Below, piece after piece: positions 1-6,038 of a stretch of 6,542 nucleotides of DNA (positions are counted from its first letter, which is position 1; the number at the start of each line of letters is the position of its first letter). The translations under genes were made by a program, and so were the position numbers. The DNA is from an uncultured Prevotellaceae bacterium. GTDB lineage: Bacteria > Bacteroidota > Bacteroidia > Bacteroidales > Bacteroidaceae. Under the pieces are notes generated by a model. That model saw only the letters and a list, made by a program, of their open reading frames with translations. It did not search any database and was not told where the DNA came from. The stretch is taken from NCBI GenBank assembly GCA_946413885.1, contig CAMKMK010000130.1:1-6542 (forward strand). The letters are read 5' to 3'.

Positions 1-55
1 TCAACGTGTTGAGTTGCCCGACTCAACGTGTTGTCTTTGCAATTTCAACGTGTCG
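1..55. repeat. Three copies of TCAACGTGT at exact 22-bp spacing
   Basis: The motif TCAACGTGT starts at positions 1, 23 and 45. The first two copies extend to TCAACGTGTTG (11 matching bases). The core CAACGTGTTG is itself nearly palindromic. A 22-bp period is about two helical turns, so the three copies face the same side of the DNA, as in many operator or iteron-like binding arrays. The array touches the window's left edge and may continue beyond it. Confidence 0.6.
2..33. repeat. Long dyad spanning the first two phased motifs
   Basis: GTTGAGT (8-14) pairs with ACTCAAC (21-27) around the 6-nt loop TGCCCG. In plus-strand RNA the stem extends outward to 13 bp (2-14 with 21-33), including two G-U pairs. 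In minus-strand RNA the same two positions are A-C mismatches. No T-run follows on either side, so it is not a standard terminator. Pairing here partly reflects the self-complementary nature of the repeated motif. Confidence 0.55.
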
Positions 56-59
56 CAAT

Positions 60-80
60 GATTACACATTTTGTGTAATC
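60..80. promoter_or_regulatory. Perfect 9-3-9 palindrome, candidate operator
   Basis: GATTACACA (60-68) and TGTGTAATC (72-80) are exact inverted copies separated by TTT. No T-run adjoins on either strand, so terminator function is unlikely. The size and symmetry suit a dimeric transcription factor, for example of the Crp/Fnr or TetR kind. No target promoter can be identified here, and any regulated gene would lie to the left of the window. Confidence 0.45.
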
Positions 81-84
81 GAAA

Positions 85-112
85 AATTCGAGTTATCGGA
101 TCACTCGGAATT
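85..112. repeat. Imperfect dyad with one bulged base
   Basis: AATTCGAGT (85-93) pairs with ACTCGGAATT (103-112) with a single bulged G and a 9-nt loop. It is the third of four consecutive dyads in the first 171 bases. It has no T-run and no gene overlaps it. Alone it would be unremarkable. Confidence 0.35.
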
Positions 113-128
113 ATCCAAGGGAAGGGAG

Positions 129-171
129 AAAAAAACGAGAATCCGCTACTTTTGAAGGGTAGCGGATTCTC
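129..171 (-). terminator. Rho-independent terminator after the CotH gene
   Basis: On the minus strand a perfect 13-bp stem (GAGAATCCGCTAC pairing with GTAGCGGATTCTC, positions 159-171 and 137-149, 9-nt loop) is followed after one base by seven T (129-135). It lies 31 nt past the CotH stop codon. The plus-strand side has no T-run, so it acts in one direction only. It marks the end of the minus-strand transcription unit. Confidence 0.92.
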
Positions 172-202
172 TATTCAAGGTCCAATGAAGAAAAAGAGGA
201 TT

Positions 203-3200
203 TTATTTTACGAGAACCTTGAAAGCTTTTCCATCTTTGGTACGAATGATATGAATGCCTTGCTGGGTCTTGCTCATACGGATGCCCATGGGAGAATAAG
301 AAGGATACTCCTCTGACGAGAAAGGAATGAGTTGGATGTGATTGCCCTCGTTGTAATAGGTTCCATCTTCCGCAAGCTTGACTTCGCCATGAGTGGGATC
401 CAGTACAGGATGAGCGTCGCGCCCCAAGGCCTGATACCAGATGGGGGTGTCCTCGCCGCTATACAAGTTCAGCCAATAGCAGAGCTCACCGTTAACGACT
501 TGTTCGGTGGTGGCTTCCTTGATGTCGAAATCTGGGTTCAAATCCCAATGGACAATATAGTTGTTGTGGGTCTCGCAGTAGCACAGAGCGAAGGGCTTGT
601 TTGCATTTCTTTCATCGTAGTAGCCTTCGATACTGGCGCTGGACCAGCTGTTGCGAATGTGTCCCCTGCCGATGTATCCAGTCAGGGCTCCACTCTCTTT
701 ACTGCCAACTATAGCTCCAGTCGAATAACAGTTATCGACATAGACGTTGGCCTTGTTGCTCATGTTGCAACCAAAGATGGCTCCCGTATTGACACCACCT
801 TGCACGGTTCCCTCATGACCTAAGCCGCTGAGATAAACGTCGCCGCTGACGGTTGCTGATCCACCCACGATAGCCGTATAGTTACCACCCTTGATGGAAC
901 AAGTCTCGTCGAGGACAAAGTTCTGGATTCTGGCACCTGGACCAATGATGCTGAAAATGCCTGTATATGATTTGTCGGAAGATATCTCCAGATGGCTAAA
1001 GGTGTGTCCTTGTCCATCGAAAGTGCCCGTGTAAGGACTATCGGAAGAACCCATCTGGGGGATGGTATATCCCTTGAAATCAAGATCGGCTGTTACCAAC
1101 GCGTTGATGCTTGGCCTGCCAGAATTCACCATCACGGCAAAGTCTATCAAATCCTGGGCTGAGGATATCTCGTAATCTGTCTTGTTGGCATACGTACTGC
1201 CCTTGCGGACGACTTCCAAATGATGCTGCAGCACAGGGTGATCGTCCTCTCCAAGGGTCTGATAGAAATATGTCTTGCCATTCCCTGAGGTATGATCGTG
1301 AAGACGATAGCAGAGGTCACCACGAGAGACATTGGTATCACTGAGTTTCGTGATTCCTGACTGCACCTCCTTGTGACTGTTGAAGCAGCGGATAAAGGTT
1401 GCTCCATCGTGTCGAGCGAAGCTGGCTTTATTGGAAATACCAGTAACATCAGCTATGTTGTAGCATCCAATAACCTGAGCATTCTCACCCAACCAGCCAC
1501 TGATGGCAGCACTCTCTTGCTGACCAAAGATGGAACCTGAAGTGTAGCAGTAACTGATGTTGACGGAAGTGGCTTCATCAGTACATACTCCCAAGATGCC
1601 TGCTGCCCATTTGCCAGAAGCCGTGACATTGCCCTCGTTGCCTAAAGTCTCAAGAGTGACGGTTCCTTCTCCCTGAACAGAGCCGATAAGTCCAACGCCG
1701 TTGGCACCACGAATCTTACAGGTACCATCGAGGGTGATGCCTCGAACTACAGCACCTGCCGCCAACGTGCCAAAGAGACCCACATTGTCTGCATCGCTTT
1801 CCAGAGTAAAGCCTGAGATGATGTGATTCTGTCCATCAAAGACACCTGTATAAGGTCGCTCAGGAGAACCAATGGGTTTCAGACGCGAGCTGAATGCAGA
1901 CAAATCCAAATCGGCATCGATGCGACCGTTCAAGGCTGTGAGTCCCTGCTCATTCACCGCATGCTGGAAAACCAAATATTCCTTAGCCGAACGGATGACA
2001 TATAGCGTGTCAGAAGGATCAACCTCCTGAACATCCTCGTATCCCAGTTTGTTGTCAATCCAAGATATGCGCGTTTTCAGATAATTCTTGACGATATCAA
2101 GCTCGCCCTGATAGGTACCAGGAGCAAACTGCTGCAGAGTAAGCTTCTCGCCCAGGTTGTCCCAACGGGTGAAGTTCAACTCCTGTGACTCATCATTCAC
2201 CAGACCCAAGCTGTCAACGAAGGCACAAAGGCTCTCAGGGGAGAACGCCTTACTCTTGCGCATACCAGCCCAAATGGAGCTAAGCGTCTCGATAGCATAA
2301 GGGTCGGAAAGAACGCGATTGACAAAATCACGAGAGCCACTAACGGCAGAACCGTAGTTGAAAAGCCAGTTGGATTTCCCATTGGCTGGATAGACGCGCT
2401 GGTCGTTGTCCATACAGAGGTCAAAGTCCCACACGGGGCCGAAATGGAAGAGATCGTCGCCACGCTCCTTGTAGACGTAGATACTCCACAGGGCATCGGT
2501 GTTCCCTGCCAACTCCTCGACCAGGAACCAGCGCATGAAACTCTCCAAATCGAGCTTGGTGCGATAACCATTATTAGGATCCTTGTAAGCAGCCGACCAA
2601 AGGCTGGCTTCCATAGCGTTGAACGCGCTGCGGATGTATGAGAACTGTCCAGTGACCAACTCGTCATCGTCAGGGTACTTGACATCGACAGGGAGTCCTC
2701 GATTACTGGTAAAATGAAAGCGCTCACCACTACTGGTTATCTCCAGAAGATAGCCGCCAGTAATATTGGGTTCCTCAAGATCCTCAGGCAACATTTCAGT
2801 AATGTTGACGCGCTCAGGATCCACCGTCACCTGGTCGGCAAGCTGATAATTACCCTTGAACTCGCCGTTCACGATGACGTCCACATTCTGAATCCAAGGC
2901 GTGTAAGCCATACCCAGACGACGACTCATCTCGAAAGCAATGTTGTTGCGTATGAGAGTCTTCTCGCGCCAGTTGGGCATCAGAACCCACTTCTTGGCCT
3001 TAGCGGGGCTTTGCAGGGGAGAGTCCTTAAGCATGTGATGGCTCTTCCCGTCGTTGAACTTGATACGATATGGACGCTTCTTGAAAAGCTCATAGCGAGA
3101 ACCGTTTCCACGCTCTCGAGCCAAGACGGGATATTCCTGGATACGGGTTCCTCCGTCGTAGATAATACACATCTCGGATTCCAGTTCATGGCTTTTGTCG

Positions 3201-3802
3201 TAGGGCTCTATCCCTGAATAGGTGTGATAGGACAACGTGGGCAGATTGGACAGTTGATAGAACTGGGAGTCATCACCCTCTCCTTCGTGACCATAGAACT
3301 CCAACTCAGCAATATTGCAACGACTGTCAGCAGGAGCACACCAACGGACATAACGGAAACCTCGCGAGACATGCACATCAGCATAAGAAACAAGACCAAT
3401 GGTACCCTCTTCCGTAACCATATATAAAGGTATAGCGTCCATGAAGTCCTCACGGTTAGAACCCTCGAAGAGTCCTAAAACCACACGACCAGGACCTACT
3501 TCGTTATTACGTGGACTCCAACCTACACGAGTAATGACGTGAGGTGTGCCCAGATCCAAACCTGCCCAGGTATGTGACTTCTCGTACGTAACAACAAAGG
3601 TGGAAAGATCACCGTCAAAGGCATTTGCCGGAGTATTCTTCGTCAGGGTGATTGCCTGAGTCTCGTAGTCATAACACGTCTCTGTTCCAATCACAGTGCC
3701 CGTCAACTTAGCATCCTGCGCATATAAGGTTTGCGCAGGATGCATAAGGCATGAGACGGTCAGCAAGAGCAGCTTGTCAAAACTTCTCATTCCAAATAGC
3801 AT
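203..3802 (-). CDS. Secreted CotH kinase family protein with F5/8C-like domain, two GLUG-type modules and T9SS-like tail
   Basis: A 1199-residue secreted multidomain protein. Residues 1-29 form a signal peptide (hydrophobic LLLLTVSCLM, likely cleavage near TLYAQ). C18 follows TVS, a poor lipobox, so a lipoprotein is possible but less likely. Residues 35-171 resemble an F5/8C (discoidin) domain: NAFDGDLST, WAGLDLG, then FRYVRW and AELEFYG. Residues 186-585 are a CotH kinase domain: RGNGS (231-235), KKRPYRIKF, KAKKWVLMPN, KTLIRN, NGEFKGNYQLADQV and GPVWDFDL (455-462), whose acidic residues are the likely metal or catalytic site. Bacillus CotH phosphorylates spore coat proteins; the substrate here is unknown. 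Two GLUG-type modules follow (about 600-871 and 877-1150), then a degenerate T9SS-like tail ending GKAFKVLVK. The first ATG is chosen because GGAG lies 9 nt upstream; an ATG four codons later lacks a well-spaced site. The gene starts 16 nt after the FAS1 gene and ends just before a strong terminator. Family assignment is secure; kinase activity is inferred. Confidence 0.95.
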   Translation of the reverse strand: MLFGMRSFDKLLLLTVSCLMHPAQTLYAQDAKLTGTVIGTETCYDYETQAITLTKNTPANAFDGDLSTFVVTYEKSHTWAGLDLGTPHVITRVGWSPRNNEVGPGRVVLGLFEGSNREDFMDAIPLYMVTEEGTIGLVSYADVHVSRGFRYVRWCAPADSRCNIAELEFYGHEGEGDDSQFYQLSNLPTLSYHTYSGIEPYDKSHELESEMCIIYDGGTRIQEYPVLARERGNGSRYELFKKRPYRIKFNDGKSHHMLKDSPLQSPAKAKKWVLMPNWREKTLIRNNIAFEMSRRLGMAYTPWIQNVDVIVNGEFKGNYQLADQVTVDPERVNITEMLPEDLEEPNITGGYLLEITSSGERFHFTSNRGLPVDVKYPDDDELVTGQFSYIRSAFNAMEASLWSAAYKDPNNGYRTKLDLESFMRWFLVEELAGNTDALWSIYVYKERGDDLFHFGPVWDFDLCMDNDQRVYPANGKSNWLFNYGSAVSGSRDFVNRVLSDPYAIETLSSIWAGMRKSKAFSPESLCAFVDSLGLVNDESQELNFTRWDNLGEKLTLQQFAPGTYQGELDIVKNYLKTRISWIDNKLGYEDVQEVDPSDTLYVIRSAKEYLVFQHAVNEQGLTALNGRIDADLDLSAFSSRLKPIGSPERPYTGVFDGQNHIISGFTLESDADNVGLFGTLAAGAVVRGITLDGTCKIRGANGVGLIGSVQGEGTVTLETLGNEGNVTASGKWAAGILGVCTDEATSVNISYCYTSGSIFGQQESAAISGWLGENAQVIGCYNIADVTGISNKASFARHDGATFIRCFNSHKEVQSGITKLSDTNVSRGDLCYRLHDHTSGNGKTYFYQTLGEDDHPVLQHHLEVVRKGSTYANKTDYEISSAQDLIDFAVMVNSGRPSINALVTADLDFKGYTIPQMGSSDSPYTGTFDGQGHTFSHLEISSDKSYTGIFSIIGPGARIQNFVLDETCSIKGGNYTAIVGGSATVSGDVYLSGLGHEGTVQGGVNTGAIFGCNMSNKANVYVDNCYSTGAIVGSKESGALTGYIGRGHIRNSWSSASIEGYYDERNANKPFALCYCETHNNYIVHWDLNPDFDIKEATTEQVVNGELCYWLNLYSGEDTPIWYQALGRDAHPVLDPTHGEVKLAEDGTYYNEGNHIQLIPFSSEEYPSYSPMGIRMSKTQQGIHIIRTKDGKAFKVLVK
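353..2005 (-). repeat. Tandem duplication of a GLUG-type module inside the CotH gene
   Basis: The C-terminal half of the CotH protein holds two homologous units of about 270 residues. Unit A is encoded at about 1190-2005 and unit B at about 353-1174. Each starts with an S-A-rich helix and a DLDL/DLDF strand. Matching landmarks then appear in the same order: RPYTGVFDGQNH against SPYTGTFDGQGH; VGLFGTL against TGIFSII; NEGNV against HEGTV; CYTSGSIFGQQES against CYSTGAIVGSKES; GDLCYRL against GELCYWL; and YQTLGEDDHPVL against YQALGRDAHPVL. Both units end in a GSTY/DGTYYN segment. The pattern fits a right-handed beta-helix or solenoid like those of adhesins. The two copies have clearly diverged at protein level, so the duplication is not recent. 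Confidence 0.88.
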
Positions 3803-3811
3803 ATCTAATTG

Positions 3812-3815
3812 CTCC
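3812..3815 (-). promoter_or_regulatory. Ribosome-binding site of the CotH gene, next to the upstream stop codon
   Basis: On the minus strand the sequence reads TAA AAA GGAG followed by 9 nt and ATG (3800-3802). The TAA at 3819-3821 is the stop codon of the FAS1 gene. This GGAG decides the CotH start in favour of the first ATG. Its closeness to the stop suggests that ribosomes finishing the FAS1 gene can reinitiate on the CotH gene, that is, translational coupling. It is the only clear Shine-Dalgarno motif in the window; the FAS1 gene lacks one. Confidence 0.75.
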
Positions 3816-3818
3816 TTT

Positions 3819-5939
3819 TTACCAAATATCTTCAGGAGTCATGGGGTTATCGTAAACTTCCTTAGCACACCACTCCAAGTAATCCATATACATTTCCTTC
3901 TTGTCTGAGTCAAGTACGGACTTCAGACGCAGATAATATGTGTCATCTGCATTCAGATGCTGACGGATAAGAATATGGCGTACGTTGGAAGGACTGCCCG
4001 TACGGCTGGGACCACCACTGTTGGTGATGGACATCTCACTCTTCATACGCCAGTTGGCACGCATGTGCTTGTCAATCTCAGCGTTGTAGTCATCATCGTC
4101 AGTATCAGGCTCGTATCCGTAGTTGGGGTTTGTACCAGACTTTGTCAGGTCGATAGGAATACCCGTAGGAACGAGGCGATCCTTGTTGTTTCCGAAATAG
4201 AACTGAATGATACCACGGTCACCATTAGGCAAAACACGATAGCGCAACTCGTAGGTACCAGAACGTGGTACAGGAGGAAGCTTGATGGTAATCTCATAGT
4301 GTCCCTCAGCCTTCAACTCGTCAGCCTGATTGTTGCACCAGTCGTACTTGTAGGAGTTAAGGTAAACGAAGTGCGTTTCGTTGTTCATATCCATATCCTC
4401 CAGATATTTATAAGTGGTATTGGGAGGGAAGTGAACAAACTGGTCGACCGGGTCAGTACTCTCCTTCTTGCGCAAATCGTTGGTCATAGCCTCAGGGAAG
4501 AGACTCATGGCATCGAAACGGATACGGCCACGAGCCAGGTTCTCACGTACGGCATCAGTATAAGCCAAAGGCTTGTCGATTCCGTAAATGATACCATTGA
4601 GCGCCTGATACAGCTGCACATTCTCTGAACGGTTGTCGATGAGATTGCCCACCTTGTCTGGATCGCAAGAAAGCTCATGATAAGTGCCGCGACGGCCGTT
4701 GTCCAGATTGGGGAAACGATTAAGATAGATTCCCTCAGACTCTCTACTCTCAAAGATCTTCAGCAAACGACGTTTACCCATGGTGGCGTAAAACTCATAA
4801 ACAGGAATGGTGGGTTCCATCTTCGAATAACTGAATCCATATTCATTCACATGGTATACCAGTTTGTTAGAGGGTATGCGCATGGGAAGCACATGATAGG
4901 TAACCCACTGATTCAGCAGATTCTTGGGAGAAGTCCAATTGTCATCGGTAGTGAAAACGTCAGTATCACTGTACTGATGATTGTCATAAACCCATTTTTG
5001 CACGTCTTCACAAGTGATCTCGCTGGGTTCCTTACCTATCTGCTCACGCCAGAAAGCATCTGTCTCAGCAAACATGGTGAAACCGTATCTACGATGCTCT
5101 GGGGCATAAGCCATAGGGTGACCAGAAGCACCGTGAAAGACCCATCCGAAAGCCTTTGCGTTGAAGTCAGGGATAAGTCCACGCATATATAAATTGCGGT
5201 AACGGGCATCCTCCGTTACGTTGAAGGTATCACGCAAACCACATGTCATAGCGACACGCGAGGCTACGATGAAACCCTCTTTCTTGTTGTCAATGATATC
5301 GGCCATCAGGGCAGCCAGCGTGATGTCCTTGGGGGCGATAACCTTTTCCATCTGGTGAACGACACCATTGATGGCAGGAATATCGCGGTTGCGAATGTTC
5401 ATCGGACAATCATAGTTTATATACAGACTGTCTGGCTCATATTTAACATAGCGGACCGTAAGTTTGCGGTCATTCATGTTACTGAGTGGCATTTCAGCAT
5501 TGTTTTCCGTAGGAAAGTTGCTGGTCTCGTAGTACATCTCGTCTTTACCGTCAATCACACTATTATAAGCAATGACTTTTCGGATTGAGTCGCGCTTTGC
5601 ATCCGTGGCAAAACCGTCCCAAGAGGGCGACGAGATCAGACCGCTCTCAGTGAGTTCCTGCAGGTATTGGTGAATTGCTTCGTTGGTGGGAGCAAACACT
5701 GTGTAATGACCACGGGCTGTGAGCAACTGATAGACAGTAGATTGACTTATCTCACTCACATTTGTATTACGGAGCACGTCCAGATATTCCGAATATGTCT
5801 CTGGATGTTTCTCCATATAAGAGATGATAGTCTGTTCGTTGAAAACATATCGTGCTGATTCATCAACATTCTCCTTGCAGCCCATGAGCAACAAGGTCCC
5901 CAGGAACAAGGCTACTGATGCTTTACGGATAAGTTTCAT
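3819..5939 (-). CDS. Surface lipoprotein with two fasciclin (FAS1) domains
   Basis: A 706-residue lipoprotein. Its signal sequence ends in the lipobox LLMGC, giving a lipidated C21. The residues after it (CKENVDE) are charged and resemble Bacteroidota surface-export signals, so outer-face display is likely but inferred. The first FAS1 domain spans about 38-203, with the H1-type motif GHYTVFAPTNEAIHQYL (77-93) and the closing motif INGVVHQMEKVIAP (190-203). A second, more divergent FAS1 domain spans about 207-460, with GFTMFAETDAFW (286-297) and the closing motif LNGIIYGIDKPLAY (447-460). Residues 516-690 are beta-rich (GHYEITIKLPPVP, GTYELRYRVLPNG, GIIQFYFGN) and I do not assign them to a family. 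They include an acidic run at 611-617 and a Ser/Gly/Pro stretch at 640-652. FAS1 domains usually mediate adhesion or matrix binding. The start is the ATG before the signal peptide; no Shine-Dalgarno motif is visible. The CotH gene follows after 16 nt. Confidence 0.93.
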   Translation of the reverse strand: MKLIRKASVALFLGTLLLMGCKENVDESARYVFNEQTIISYMEKHPETYSEYLDVLRNTNVSEISQSTVYQLLTARGHYTVFAPTNEAIHQYLQELTESGLISSPSWDGFATDAKRDSIRKVIAYNSVIDGKDEMYYETSNFPTENNAEMPLSNMNDRKLTVRYVKYEPDSLYINYDCPMNIRNRDIPAINGVVHQMEKVIAPKDITLAALMADIIDNKKEGFIVASRVAMTCGLRDTFNVTEDARYRNLYMRGLIPDFNAKAFGWVFHGASGHPMAYAPEHRRYGFTMFAETDAFWREQIGKEPSEITCEDVQKWVYDNHQYSDTDVFTTDDNWTSPKNLLNQWVTYHVLPMRIPSNKLVYHVNEYGFSYSKMEPTIPVYEFYATMGKRRLLKIFESRESEGIYLNRFPNLDNGRRGTYHELSCDPDKVGNLIDNRSENVQLYQALNGIIYGIDKPLAYTDAVRENLARGRIRFDAMSLFPEAMTNDLRKKESTDPVDQFVHFPPNTTYKYLEDMDMNNETHFVYLNSYKYDWCNNQADELKAEGHYEITIKLPPVPRSGTYELRYRVLPNGDRGIIQFYFGNNKDRLVPTGIPIDLTKSGTNPNYGYEPDTDDDDYNAEIDKHMRANWRMKSEMSITNSGGPSRTGSPSNVRHILIRQHLNADDTYYLRLKSVLDSDKKEMYMDYLEWCAKEVYDNPMTPEDIW

Positions 5940-5943
5940 AGCA

Positions 5944-6026
5944 GGAATTTTTTGATTAATGATTTTGAGGTTAAAACCCTCTCCACTCCTCGTTTTTGGA
6001 GTGGAGAGGGGAATAGTTTGATTAAT
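5944..6026. repeat. Imperfect 17-nt direct repeat flanking the intergenic hairpin
   Basis: GGAATTTTTTGATTAAT (5944-5960) and GGAATAGTTTGATTAAT (6010-6026) match at 15 of 17 positions, with an exact shared 10-mer TTTGATTAAT. They sit on both sides of the 13-bp hairpin, 66 bp apart. One copy lies just downstream of the GLUG-gene stop; the other lies just upstream of the FAS1 start. This could be a duplicated leader segment, a protein-binding pair, or the footprint of a small inserted element. The AT-rich composition makes chance a real alternative for part of the match. Confidence 0.5.
5973..6010 (-). terminator. Hairpin between the GLUG gene and the FAS1 gene: weak terminator or attenuator
   Basis: A perfect 13-bp inverted repeat (CCCTCTCCACTCC at 5977-5989 and GGAGTGGAGAGGG at 5998-6010) has an 8-nt loop. 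On the minus strand it is followed at once by TTTT (5973-5976) and then AACC. The stem is strong but the T-run is short. It could end the GLUG-gene transcript, let part of it read through into the FAS1 gene, or protect an mRNA end after processing. The GAGGG arm could instead pair with the downstream CCTC, which would compete with the main stem. No matching T-run exists on the plus strand. Confidence 0.7.
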
Positions 6027-6038
6027 TAAAACAGTTCA

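Noticed and set aside
2..33. A Rho-independent terminator for a plus-strand gene to the left
   Set aside because: The stem is long in plus-strand RNA, but the bases after it (TCTTTGCAATTT) do not form a continuous T-run. The dyad is better explained by the repeated near-palindromic motif.
1..55. A CRISPR array
   Set aside because: The repeated unit is only 9-11 bp with spacers of 11-13 bp, far shorter than CRISPR repeats and spacers, and no cas gene is present.
71..316. A small plus-strand open frame crossing the intergenic region
   Set aside because: It starts at a TTG inside the 60-80 palindrome, runs through the minus-strand terminator and ends antisense to the CotH gene. No domain or ribosome-binding site supports it.
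332..823. A 163-codon open frame on the plus strand opposite the end of the CotH gene
   Set aside because: It is antisense to the second GLUG module. The translation shows no domain, and its apparent hydrophobic repeats mirror the codons of the Gly-rich solenoid on the other strand.
2197..2730. A 177-codon open frame on the minus strand in another frame within the CotH domain
   Set aside because: It overlaps the conserved CotH motifs in the true frame. Its own product is Ser/Thr/Arg-rich with no family features, which is typical of an out-of-frame reading.
3957..4628. A 223-codon open frame on the plus strand
   Set aside because: It lies wholly antisense to the FAS1 lipoprotein gene, whose protein has clear domains. 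The plus-strand translation is rich in V, T and I with no recognisable motif and no ribosome-binding site. It is a shadow frame.
5940..6038. A promoter for the FAS1 gene
   Set aside because: No TAnnTTTG-type -7 element or TTTG -33 element of the Bacteroidota pattern is visible on the minus strand in the spacer, so I do not annotate a promoter, though a weak one cannot be excluded.
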